Of a stretch of DNA of 64,000 nt, positions 12,801 to 23,414 are shown piece after piece. This DNA comes from Desmodesmus armatus (lineage: Eukaryota > Chlorophyta > Chlorophyceae > Sphaeropleales > Scenedesmaceae). The DNA is taken from the NCBI GenBank assembly GCA_007449985.2, contig VIIQ02000006.1, positions 124,001-188,000 on the forward strand, in the 5' to 3' direction. The notes under the pieces are model-generated. The model saw only the letters and a program-made list of their open reading frames with translations. It did not search any database and was not told where the DNA came from. Numbering within the stretch: position 1 is the first letter of the stretch; each line of letters starts with the position of its first letter. The position numbers were made by a program, and so were the translations under genes.

Positions 12801-15800
12801 GAGCTGTTCGCAACTGGTCAGAATAGTCCAGCATCAGAATTTTATCACTTGCAAAAGTGCCTGCCAATCAGTCAGCAAGCGGGGGCTCATCAGTCCAAGT
12901 GCTGCAGTGTACCCTAGCAACACCAAAAGGTGGAGCCGAATAGGCATGCGGCCCTCTTCAGAGTGACGGACCCCTCAATGCCAACACACACCCACACACT
13001 GCACCGTTGCTCACTTTTCAATGCACCACCACGCTTTCGCCGCAGGTGTGGAGTCCACTGCACGGCAGCTGCCGAGCAGCTTCTGCGTCAGCTACACCAA
13101 CAGCCAAGCCAGCAGGGGCCTCCAGCTGCGCATCAACATGCAGAAGCACATAGACACAGAGCTGCTCGCATCGCAGCGGCTGCGCGCCGCGGCCGCAAAG
13201 GCTGCCGCAGCAGGCGCCACCTCCACCGCCGCGGCCGCAGCAGTACTGAAGGACACCCCTCCAGAGGCCTGGAAAATGAGCTATGGAACAGCCCTGGCTC
13301 AGGGGAGGCCCCTTGTGCTGAGCCTGTCTGTGCCTGTATGGGTGGTTAACGGCACTCAGCTGCCGATAGCTGTCGGCATCGTGCCGTTCACTACAGCCGC
13401 AGGCGCGACAGGTGACACTGGGGTTCCTGTATCCGGAGACCCGGTCAGTGCGCCAGACAGCAGCAGCAGCAGCAGCCAGGGTGTGGGGCACCTGCGCGTC
13501 ATCGACACAGAGGCTTTCACCAGTGTCACTCGCCCCTCAGACCAGGTCACAATCATGGGCAACAGCATCGAGCTACTGTCATACCCGCCGGACCCCGTCG
13601 TGCAGGACAGTGGGCGCATGCAGGTCAGCGCAGAGCTCCCGGGCAGCAGCGGTTTAGTGACGCAGTGGGCGGCGGTGTTCAGCGTCATGGGCAGCCGCTG
13701 GAGCACGCCGCTGGTGCTAGCAGCAGTAGGAGCAGCACCGCCGGGAGTGTCTGGTGACAGCGCGCCTGTGGCTGAAGCTGTGGCACGGTTGCCGCGATAT
13801 GACCCTGTGCTGATCCGGGCCCGCTGCCGTGACGGCAGCGTGTATGAGGTCACAGTGCGCCTGGAGTCTGCGGGCACAGGACTGCCCTTGGCGACACTTG
13901 TGCGCTTGGACCCACACATGGTGGTGTCCAACCGCACGGGCTACTCGGTGCATATGCTGCAGCCAGAGCCAATCTGGAAGGCTATGGGCAGTGCGCCTGC
14001 AACATCCACCTGGTTGCTGTCGTCAGGGAGTGGTAGGGTTAGCAGTCAGGGAGGGGCCTGGATTGCGTCTGCTCCCTCTGGGGCTCCTGGCAGCTACGGC
14101 TCTAGCAGCAGCAGCGGCCGGGGTGCGGCTGGTGGCAGCAGCAGCGGCAGCAGCAGCCGGCAGCCTCCCTCAAGCTCTACTGCAGCTAGGGATGCCACCT
14201 TGGTCCTGCGGCCTGGCGCTCTTGCAGTGCCGCTGTCGTGGCCTGCTGGTGCATCCAAGCGTCTGTTAGTGCTCACGCTGCCGCCCAGGGTTGGTGGAAG
14301 TGGTGTTGGCGGTGCTGCAGCTGAGCTACCGCAGCAGACGGACCCGACCATGTGGTCGGAGCCCTTCAGGGTGTGTTACCCTGCCACTGGAGTGATGCAG
14401 GTGCTGCTGCCGCTGTATCAGCTGGGCACGCCGGGCGAGCCTGTACCTGTTACTGCCAACAGCATGTCTGCAGCCCTGGGAGTGTTCCGTCAGCTGTTCC
14501 AGCCCCTGCAGCAGGCCAAAGGCAGCAGCAGTGAGGCAGGCAAGCCACCAAGACCCCCTGCTGGCAGCCCCAGCAGGGGTGACAGCATACAGCAGCAGCT
14601 GCCAACACTGGGTGCCTCTGACAACCCGCCGATGCTGGTGCATGTTGCGAAGCAGACGGATGCAGGGCAGTTGGAGTACCTTGCAGTCACAGTGAATGTC
14701 TCGGTGGAGATGCCTACCCCGGGTGTTTGCACCTCGTACTGCAGTCCCTAGGGGGCGAGCCACAGCAGTGTCTGATGAACTGCTCACCGTCTGCTATCAG
14801 CTTCCGGCAGGCTACCCCCCGAGCAGCGTGGCAGCTCCTGCCAGCCTTCTCAGCGACAGCCCTGGTGCTGCAGCAGCCGCCGGCGGTGCTTTCTGGTATC
14901 GCAGCAAGCAGCATCGACCCTTCACAGCTGCCCAGCTGCTCAGAAGTCATCCTAAGGGACAGCAACCCAGCCACCAGCGGGTCAGCAGTGTGCACCTTTG
15001 ATACCGACAGCTCGGGGCTGCCGTCTGCGCAGGCCATGAAGCAGCGCGGTGGCAGCGGCAGTGGCAGTGGCAGTGGCGGCGGCAGCGGCAGCGTGCGCGG
15101 TGGCTCTGTCACTGTGGGCGATGCGCCGGCTGTGTTCCCTGTGCAGGGCGGTCATCAGCAGGCGTTGGCGCAGGTATGAACCCGTCACACAGGGGGTAAA
15201 TTTTTTTCTTGTGGCAGCTGGTATGACTCGTCGTGCCTGCTGGTGTGCTCTACAGTAGCTCTCAATACCTGGTTGATGTTGTGCGCTACAGGTTGCGTCT
15301 GTGCCGTGAGCAGCAGTGCAGTAGCATAAATTCAAATGAGATACACTATCAAGCAAGTTGAGGTGTGCTGGCTGCTGTCATCCCCTGCATGGCCGGCGTG
15401 CAGGTGTTGCCACTGCTTGAGGCTGTGATGGGCCCAGCAGGGCCTGCAGAGGTGCCGGGTGCAGGCAGTGTGTCCATGGGGCGCACGCAGTTGGACAGGC
15501 TGCTGCGTGTCATCCCCAAGCCTGCGAGTGTCAGCATGAATCAGCTGCGGCTGGCGGCCAACATTGCAGGGCAGGACCAGGTGCGATCAACAGGACTGAG
15601 GCTGGTGGCATGTTGAGTGTTGCGGGTTTGGGTAGCAGCTCAGGGCTGCCTCGCCTGCAGTTGTTGACAGTCGGCTCTGTGTGGCAGTCCAGTCCTTCAC
15701 AATCCAGAACGAGCTGCCACCCAGGCAATGTCTGCTGCTTGTTTCTGCGAGCGCATGCGAGGAACAGACAAGTCACACCAGTATATGTGACATGCTCCTG

Positions 15801-18800
15801 CACGGCGCATGACCCACCAGCTGTTGGCTGTCCTGGCTTTGCCTCCGCCTGCTGTCCTGTTGTGTGACTTACCTGCAGTCCCAGCTGTCGCTGTCATCAT
15901 CCCTTCATGTTGCACTGGAGATACCAGCACTGGATGTCTCCCTGGTGGACGGCAGGCCCCAGGAGCTGCTCCTGCTCAGCATGGATGGGCTCGTGGCAGA
16001 GTATCATGCTGGCAACAGCGCAGGCACTGCGTACACACAGGCAAGCAGGCAGCCAGCAGGACATTATACCATGCGCACGGAGCAGGCTTGAAAACTAGCA
16101 CCCACTAGCTTGGCCAAGCAACTGGCTCAGCTGAGCAACACAAGTACCTCATGCGGTCAACTTTGAGCAGGTTACATGCTGCAGGCTCTGCACAGTAACG
16201 CTACCGACCAGGCACGTGTTCTGCACCTCACTCCTATGACAAGCGCGTGCAAAGTTTACACCTTCCTGGGGGCTGCTGCTGTTTGGCGCAGGTGCTGCTG
16301 CGTCTCAACCTCGCCCAGCTTGACGACATGCAGCATGGCAGCAGCTGCCCAGTCGTGCTAGTGCCCACTGACAAGACCGTGGCAGAGGACTCAGCAGCAG
16401 ACCCGCTGCTGTTCTTCACACACGTCTCTCAGCCCTCCCGCTACAGGGGCGTGCTGTACACCCCAACCCTTGTGGGCCACATAGCTGCTCTCCGGCTGCA
16501 GCTCTCAGAGCCCCTTGTGTGGAGGCTGTACTCTTTCACACAGGGCCTGGCTGCTGGCCGCAGCAGCGGCAGCAGTGGCAGCAGTGACGTCAGCCGCCAG
16601 GCCAGCAGCAGTGCTGCCGCAGCAGCAGCAGCGTCTGCTCGTCTTCCTGCATCCAGCAGCAGGGGTCGCTTGGTGCAAGCTGGCAGCAGCAGCAACTTGG
16701 CGGCGGCAGCGCCAGGGGGCGGAGGGACTGGGAACGGCAATGGAGGGGCTAGGAGCTCGGCGGGTGATGTGCAGCAGGTGGCAAGTGCTGACCTGCCCCT
16801 GCAGGTGGGTGATCCCGCTAAAACTGCTGCTACATGGTGTCTGTCCGCTACCACCTGTTTTGAACTCATCATGTCAGTCCTTCTCTTCCTAGGCAGAGTG
16901 GGCTATGTACCGACAGAACAGCACTGCGGCACTAGTGCATGCAGCATTCACCACGCCGGTGACAGCTTGACGCACATGTGCAACAGAACAGCTGGTAACA
17001 GGGAGATGTTGCAACCAGCATCCGTTGCATCCAACCCTACAAAACTGCCTGACCAACATGTTTGCAGGTTGACCTGGTGGCACTGGACGAGGTCCCGCTG
17101 CTTGTCAGCTTCAAGACAGACCGTGCAGTGCGACCTCGCTGGGCCAACCAGATGTGGGTGTTCAACACCTTTGGCGACATGCTCGACCTGGATGCGTTGC
17201 AGCTGACGCTGCCGGGCATCGAGTTCGAAGGAATCAAGGCCCCGCGCAGTGCGATGGTGACGTATCTGCTCAAGCAGCTGCAGGCCCAGGCCCTCGCCAT
17301 CGCCTTCAACGTGTTCAGGTGCGACAAAAAACCGACCACTTTCGCGCACCTGTAGTGTTGGTTGCGGGGACGTGGATGATCAACGGAATGGGTTCCTTGT
17401 GCACGTTTTTCTGACTTTTTGTGCCCGCTCGTGCCTTATCGTTACCTCCCATGCCTCAGGTCCTATGGCGTGCTTGGCACTGCCACAAAGCTGCTCACTG
17501 TTGGCAGCAACATCACCTCAGCCATCACCGGCACCTCCACCTCCGCCATAGGCGGTGCTGGCAGCAGCAGCGCAGGAGAGCGCGTGGGCAACGTTGGCCA
17601 GGGTGTCATGAAGGGTGCCCTCACTTTTGGTGGCGGCCTGCTTAAGGGAGTGACCGGCATAGTGGCCGACCCTGTAGCTGGTGCCAAGCAGGGCGGCATG
17701 CTGGGCTTTATGACTGGTGTGGGCAAGGGTCTGGTGGGCGTGCCTGGCCAGATCATCGGTGGGGCGCTGTCAGCAGCATCGCAGGTCACAGAGGGCTTGG
17801 ACGCTTCAGTCAGCAAGGTAAGCATCGGGTGGCAGCAGAGCTGCAAATTACGTGAGGGCCTGCCATGGTTCTAGCTCTGTGCACTCACCGCTTGCTTCGT
17901 CGGCTGCGCGGTGTCATGACCAACACGTGTGTACATAATGACACACCTGCAAGGTGGCACCCTTTGCAGCAGCAACGCATCCGCCCCCTCCCATTCTGCC
18001 CCTGGTTCCTGCCGCCCTGCAGATGAAAGAGCAGATCACCGGTACAGATGCCCAAGTCCTGAGGCGCCGCCGGCTGCCGCGCTGCATTCGCGGCGACCGC
18101 ATCCTCACTCCCTTTGCTGCCGGCCCTGCACTGGGCCTCGCTCTCCTGCACAACAGTGGTGTAGGGCCCCTGGCCAGTCTGGTCAAGGGAGCAGGTGCAC
18201 CTCTCAGCCTTGCTTCTGGCAGCGGCGACGGCAGCAGCGGGGGAGATGGTGTTGGCGATGCGTACGAGGCGCACCTGACGCTGCCGATGGGGAACGTGGC
18301 CATCATCACAAACTACAGGCTGCTGATGCTGTCGGCACCTGAGTTTGCTGTGCTGGAGGCCGATGTGCTGTCAGGGCGCAGGACACATGTAAGTACCTTA
18401 TGTTTTGTGTGCGTATGTTTTGTGAGGATGGCAAGCTATAGTGGTGCAGTGCATGCCAGCACCGGCTGGCGATTTTGGCCGTGGGACAGCATGTTTAGTT
18501 GGCTATGACTACAGTAAATGCTGGGAGGTGTGCTCATGCACTGAGCAGGGCAGTGGTGGCAGATGGCAGATGCCTGCTTGACCTACGACAAGGAGTTTCC
18601 TGCAACTCTTTGGCAGATGTGAGGAGTGTGTGTGCCTCTTCTGCCTGTCCCTTCTGGTTTTGCTGCTCGCAGGTTGATTCGGTGCCGGCTGGCCGCCTTC
18701 TGTGGCAGCTGACATGGGATCAGATGCTGTGTGTGGAGCTGGCGTATCACTCTCAGCAGCGCAACGCGGCACCGGATGGTGTCATCGTGCACAGGAAGTA

Positions 18801-20671
18801 CCGCAGCGAGGGGGATGACGTGCTGGTGCACGATGTGCGCTGCAACCCCAACAGCAACCAGGTGAGGGTGCTGAGCATCTTCATTTCCCATGGTGTTTCC
18901 TTTCTTCAGCATAACAGGGAACTTAGTTGCGTAGGGCGTAGAAGGCAATGTTGGGGATGGTGTGTATTGCTGATGAGGCTGCCTGTGACCATACAACGAG
19001 AGCAGGGGCCCTTCATGGTGCTGCTCATCATGGCACCCTACGCTCACTGCCTCTCCATGCGTGGACAGGGTCACATCCTGTTGGGTGCATTGGCAGTGTT
19101 CTGCTGTATCGGAAACTGCTGCTGGCAACCCTTGGCGCTCCTCTTGATGTGTGTGGGCTGTATGTTTGCTTCTGCAGGCTGTGTGGCTGTTTGAGGCGGT
19201 CAGTGCAGCCCGGCACAAGTACTTTGTGGACCCCAGGAGGGAGGCACGGGGCTGGAGGGTGACACCAGTCATTGCAGCAGAACAGCAGGTGAGCAGGGTG
19301 GGCAACCACTGGTTGGCAGTGCCACAAGTTTGCTTTGGATGCCAGGTGGTGCATGCAGCTCACTGCATGCCATGTGTGTCCCTGTATCCAGCAGTGCAGC
19401 TCGCTGGGGTCCTTCGCAAGTGCTGTCGCAGTTGTTGCAGGGTGGGTACACGACTGTCTTCTGAAGGCAGGTGCTGCCGGTGTTTACATGTCCTTTTTCT
19501 TGCATGAAGCCTGCTGACTTGTACCATCCTATTGCTCTGGCGCATGTAGCGGCCTGTCAGCAGGTTGATTTCACGACAATCCTGCAGCTGTACTGAAGTG
19601 TTCCGAGCCCAGGGTGGTTCACCGGCTGGGTGCATAGTCAGGAGTTTTGGACAAACCAAGTTCTTGACCATATAGGCTTGGCACATGATGCTCAGCATAT
19701 GGTGTGCTGCTTGTTGACCCTCTGTTTTGTGCAGAGCAACCAGGAGATGCCAGATGTGATGCCTTCCATGGACTTCAAGCGTGTCTGGCAGTCCAACCCC
19801 ACAGCTGCAGGCGGTGCTGGCAGGGGTGGCCGTGAGTCACGTGTGCTGTCCATCTGGCGCCCTGTGGGCCCCCCTGGCTACTCATCACTGGGTGATGTGG
19901 CTGTTGCTGGCAGTGAGCCGCCCTCAGGCAAGCCTGTAAAGGTGTACAAGGATGTGATGGGGGCTGGCGATGCACCAGGGCAGGTAAGCAAGAGTTCCCT
20001 TCCTGGGGACAAGGGGGGCGGCCGCTTGCAGAAGTGCTGTGCCTGCTGCCTGCTTGCATGGCTGCAGGGCACGTGGCTGGTAATTTGAAGTTTGCGGAGG
20101 GAAATGTGTGCTGTGCCTGCTGCCTGAAGGCTCAACAGCATGGCTGCAGATTGTTGCATGTCTGGTGTGTATGGATGGCTGTGAGTTGACACCAGAGGTT
20201 GTGTCACGCACCTGCAGCTTGATGGAGGTCGTGTTGCGTGTGTCGTGCCGTTCAGGTTGGCCTGTCAAAGGACGGTCAGCCTCCCCTGGCCCTGCCGGAG
20301 CGCTTCCAGATCATGTACAGGGACAGCGGCATGAGCTGCCCACTGTCCATCTGGAGGCCCGTGCCGCCTCAAGGGTAAGTCAAGAGAAGCCGACATGGCA
20401 GCTTGGTTTGCGGACGGCTCCTTGATGTTAACAACGTTTTCACGCAGTTGTGTTGCTGTTGCCTTCACTAGATACACAAAAGCTCGGGGTGGCGGTTGGT
20501 AGGCTTGCATCTGTTGCTGGTGACTTGCGCATCAAACATGTGGTCTTGTAGGCGTCGTCACCTCTGGTTGCGCTGAATTCCATCCCGAGCATGTTGGAAG
20601 CAGAGTTAGGCTGTCAAAGTCAGTAATACAACCCTATGTTTTCACCGAGCTGGTACATTGATCACTGACTG

Positions 20672-20714
<43 letters not shown>

Positions 20715-20979
20715 GTAGGTACGTTGAGCTGGGGCATGTGGTGATGCCAGCCATAGAGGAGCCCCACTCAACATTGTGCGGGTGATGAGGGCAGACCTGG
20801 TAACACCCTCCAAGCTGTACCATGCGCCTGTGTGGTCCGGCACCAGCAGCGACAACATGTACTGGCAGTGCGACCTGTGGCAGGCGGACAACACCTGCAG
20901 CACGTTTGTGGCTATGCGGCACGATGGCAGCGGCAGTGCACGGCCGGACCCCAGTCAGGCCAGGCAGGCACGTTACTGA
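151..20979 (+). CDS. VPS13: VPS13-like lipid-transfer protein, 5'-partial
   Basis: Bridge-like lipid-transfer protein expected at organelle contact sites. The gene enters from the left edge; about 35 exons (roughly 4,000 codons) are visible. Approximate coding exons: 151-290, 512-843, 1180-2579, 2780-3138, 3321-3794, 4081-4313, 4513-4609, 4853-5078, 5297-5527, 5935-6176, 6433-6570, 6750-6994, 7258-7369, 7749-8380, 8624-9790, 9973-10056, 10274-10511, 10856-11002, 11372-11882, 12136-12330, 12637-12724, 13046-14691, 14746-15173, 15402-15580, about 15690-15760, 15885-16038, 16292-16803, 17069-18861 (four exons), 19179-19288, 19735-19983, 20255-20374, 20719-20979. Diagnostic stretches are VVFLxRF-like VQIVFMNRFLVEFLDYL, the WEPIMEPW motif, a dysferlin-like GWEWEGQW block, the SHR-BD region and the Gly-rich C-terminal segment. 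Three groups of VPS62 repeats are plant/algal traits. Weak points: the junctions at 3139-3380, 14692-14745 and 15580-15885, and a frame break at about 20762. The family call is firm; exon ends are approximate. Confidence 0.9.
4081..6994 (+). other. Internal VPS62 (DUF946) repeat block of VPS13
   Basis: Four copies of the VPS62 signature lie on separate exons: VWRPQPPMGYALLGDVLSAG (4258), FWRPVPPTGYVPMGCIAS (4864), LWRPVPPPGYVSLGDCMVTG (6015) and LWKPVAPAGYVTMGLLAS (6484). Each falls in a stretch beginning with a 'F.R.W.....' segment, as in FTRVWES and FQRIWWDKHS. The block ends with VRCVRADLATRV and a stretch ending YPYKQRVALGGWLADERTST. VPS62 modules are inserted at this position in plant VPS13 proteins; they form a beta-propeller-like addition of unsettled function. 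Intron 5528-5934 contains a G10 run at about 5829. Confidence 0.8.
7749..9790 (+). other. VPS13 WEP motif region and C2-like insert
   Basis: Exon 7749-8380 carries SYNQSLEVWEPIMEPWQLLL, the canonical VPS13 'YFN..... WEP.hEPW' motif. Exon 8624-9790 starts with VAVTGRLAKQLSADTQ and contains a stretch from about 8702 to 8985 (VQVRFNPAAQ ... IAWNERFVLALP ... VTVMDGSGERGLGRVLSSTE) that reads like a C2-type beta-sandwich with an 'hhW.E.F.h.l' strand. A long Ala/Gln/Ser-rich insert follows (9000-9370). The exon ends with WSPFSYTSLRRLTGALAGT, which leads into the next family block. Confidence 0.65.
9973..15173 (+). other. VPS13 SHR-BD region with dysferlin-like block
   Basis: Exon 9973-10056 encodes YQGRIRSLCQFFNSTDLVLE, matching 'hRSL..h.N.T..PLE'. 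Exon 10274-10511 has EEEVFEYERYLPLRGWSPN and exon 10856-11002 has GWEWEGQWEVERHPHVDPEG followed by WDYAFDI, the DysF-like pattern of plant VPS13. Exon 12136-12330 (DWRITAQPPLTLRNDLPVAA) starts the SHR-BD region, and exon 13046-14691 continues it with VPVWVVNGTQLPIAVG. The join to exon 14746-15173 (NCSPSAISFRQ) needs a frame change. An intron of about 54 nt from a GTGAAT donor at 14692 to an AG at 14745 restores it, but this is much shorter than the other introns. Confidence 0.7.
17069..18861 (+). other. VPS13 C-terminal domain (amphipathic and PH-like part)
   Basis: Exon 17069-17318 (LDALQLTLPGIEFEGIKAPR) joins in frame to 17460-17817, which has SYGVLGTATKLLTVGSNI followed by a Gly-rich stretch (GVMKGALTFGGGLLKGVTGI). 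This is the conserved ATG2/VPS13 C-terminal segment thought to bind lipid droplets or membranes. Exons 18024-18389 and 18674-18861 encode basic RRRRLPRCIRGDRILTPF, then LTLPMGNVAIITNYRLLML and RLLWQLTWDQMLCVELAY, which match the C-terminal PH-like domain (strand 'hhhT..Rlh.h' and 'W.h.w..h..h'). Confidence 0.8.
19735..20979 (+). other. Terminal VPS62 module of VPS13, with frame break
   Basis: Exon 19735-19983 has MDFKRVWQSNP and IWRPVGPPGYSSLGDVAVAG; exon 20255-20374 has MSCPLSIWRPVPPQG. The last exon starts at 20719 with YVELGHVVMPAIEEP. After a run of four C at 20762-20765 the conserved continuation (PLNIVRVMRADLVTPSKLYH, then WSGTSSDNMYWQCDLWQAD) is only readable in another frame, ending at 20979. 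Read without a shift, the exon stops a few codons later. One extra C would restore the frame, so this is either an assembly error, a natural frameshift, or an unrecognised splice. Confidence 0.75.
20678..20713 (+). repeat. (CTG)12 microsatellite at a 3' splice site
   Basis: Twelve perfect CTG triplets end five bases before the AG (20717-20718) of the last VPS13 intron. The run occupies the place of the polypyrimidine tract. Confidence 0.95.
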
Positions 20980-23414
20980 TTCAGCCTGGCAGGTCTAGAA
21001 CACTCGCCATAATTCTGAGCGCACGCGGCAATGAGCAGCAGCAGCAGGGCTTGATGTGTGGCCCCATGCAGCATATGTGCATGTTGAGCAGCTGCAGCGG
21101 GGGGTGAGACAGTGCCCGGAACCGGGGAGGTAGCGTGATTTCCTGTGGAGACACTGGGAACACACAAGATGGTAACACAATGTAGCTAGCACTGGGGTCC
21201 CCCACCGCCACCCCAGGCAACAAAAGCCTAACAAAGCAACCTCACAGTACAATAGAAGGCGTCCAGTCCAAAGCTGCGAGTCCAGCAGCCCCATCAAGCC
21301 TAACAGGATTACCTGCAAGCAGCACCACCACCGCAGCGGGGGGTGAGGGGGTGGGTGTATGATCTAGTTGACATCACAGTGGCCATGCACACTGCTGTAC
21401 AGCTGCAGTGTAGCCACCATTGGCAGCTAGTGTTCGTTCTTGTGCTGCTCGTGTGAGTTGATGTTGTTTGCAGTGTTGTAACTTGGGGAGTCTCTGTGCA
21501 ACCAGCTTTTTGTTTACCATCAGTTGACATCATGGTACTAATAGTAAGGTTGGCTTTGTGTTGTGGACGTTGGAACTGTCAAAATGGGCAGTTGAGGAAA
21601 CTGCAGGTGGTATACTTGTCCACTACTTTGAAACAGGGTCCCACCTTCGGTTGTTACAAGAGCTGTGCACTGATTGAGGACAGCTGCCACACATGCTGGC
21701 AAAGCCAATCACCCGAATGGGAGCTCAAACCCACGCAAAACACACAATGCTTATTAGAAAGATTGCGGCTGTGCAAGCGAGAACCACCAACGTCGGCATG
21801 TAGGGGAGCCTCAACACGTGCAGCAGCTGCACTCCTGCAGCTGCCTAGGTCGTTGACATTGCTGCTAGCTCACAGACCCGGGGACCAAACTCTGTGTCAG
21901 TCAAGGCTGCACAATTCTGAGCAGTTGCAAAGGATACAGCACAGCCACCGCTGCCCACCACTGGTTGAACAGGCCGGGCGAACAAGTCCCAACTACACGA
22001 CACACTCCTGCCTTCTGAAGGGGCTGCTGCAACAACATCTGCTGCACAAGCCTCTGTTTACGTAGAGCCCTGGAAAGCAACGCAGAACTAAGGGGCATTG
22101 CTGGAACCATGCACGAGTGCTGGGCAGCCTGGATGTACAACGGCAACACACTCGCCTGGCAACTGCAACAACCTATAGGCTCCACAACGATGCCAACAAT
22201 GGCCAAAGCATTGCCGCCCAGCGCAGCAGCGATCAGGGTTGCGCAGACAGGGCGCCACCCCCCCCCCCCAAGCAAATCACACTCACTCAAGTGGTGGCTC
22301 AGCCCTCCGCCCACAACGGGCACTGAACAGCCGCTGAATGCAGCCGCTGCAAGAGCTGACCCGCCCGCTATGCCCTGCTTCCATCCGATGCGATGCTCCC
22401 GTCCATTGCACTGCTTCCAGCGGCTGCACAGCCTCAGGCTGGCTGCTTGAGGCAGCCACGTGACAATCCTAGGAGGATTGTGCAGCCATAGTTTGACGCA
22501 TGTGTGCATACATGTGTGGCTGCTGCACTCGGCATGAAGCAGCAGCCTCCTCCATGACATGCGGTGCACGTAATACCTGACAAAGAAAAAGCAGACCCGA
22601 CTTGCTGTATGGTAATATGTCAGGTGCATCTTGACAGCCTATGACTGATCGAGTGATGCAGCAGCCTCTATGTTGCACAGCGCAAAGAGCCGGTGTTGCA
22701 AGCAAGAGGGACTCAGCCACAATCAGAAATCTTGTGGCACCCTCAGCCCATAGGCAACACCGAGCAAGCCGCAGGGCCTTATGGGGCTACCATGAACTGC
22801 CTGGCTGCCGCCTGTCCGTGCTGCCAGCTTCACTGCAACATGATGAGCGACACGCAGCAACCACGAGGGGTACTGCTGGTGCTGCCAGGCACCTTGCCTC
22901 TTGCACACACCAATTGCCTGCACCGCCACAGCGGACCCCTGGCCACTAAGCAGGAGCCTCAGGCTGGGCACCCAACCTGTGCTAGCCCTGTGGCACAGTG
23001 GGGTCGGCCCACACTCCAAACACACGGGTGAACACACTCACACATCTCATCAACCCTCAAGAGGTTTTGGTCAATTGAATCATTGGGAAAGACATACACG
23101 CAGACGCAAGAGGAGGCGCACCAACAACGCTGCTTGCTGGCCCTGCTGCGGGGTGGCAGCAGAGTGACATGCCTCGAGTGAAAAGAGGAAAGGAACAGAT
23201 GCTGCCGCTGCATGCGTCACAAACATACCAACAGCAACCTCAACTGCGACAGGCCTACACTCGGGCCAGGCAGCCCGAGCAGGCCTACACGGCACAGGAA
23301 CACGTCTAGGACATCAAGCAGCGAGCATCAAGACGCTGCAAAGAATCGTCCCCGCCAACCCCACCCCCACCCCCGCCCGCCAGACAGATGTGCTGAATGC
23401 TGGTAGCGTGGTTG
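20980..23414. other. Convergent intergenic region, VPS13 and kinase 3' ends
   Basis: This region holds the 3' UTRs of two converging genes. A TGTAA on the minus strand at 21654-21658 is the only candidate poly(A) signal I saw for the kinase, which would imply a 3' UTR of about 1.7 kb. A C-run of about 12 lies at 22257-22268. Open frames on both strands (for example a minus-strand frame at 21901-22629) show no recognisable domain and lack splice-bounded conservation. I see no gene I can support here. Confidence 0.5.
21477..21481 (+). promoter_or_regulatory. Candidate TGTAA poly(A) signal for VPS13
   Basis: TGTAA is the usual poly(A) signal of chlorophyte algae. This copy lies about 500 bp after the VPS13 stop codon and is the first I found downstream. 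Confidence 0.4.

Noticed and set aside
21901..22629. Minus-strand open frame of 242 codons with Gly/Ala-rich hydrophobic stretches
   Set aside because: No recognisable domain, no in-phase splice partners, runs through a C-homopolymer, and lies where the kinase 3' UTR is expected.
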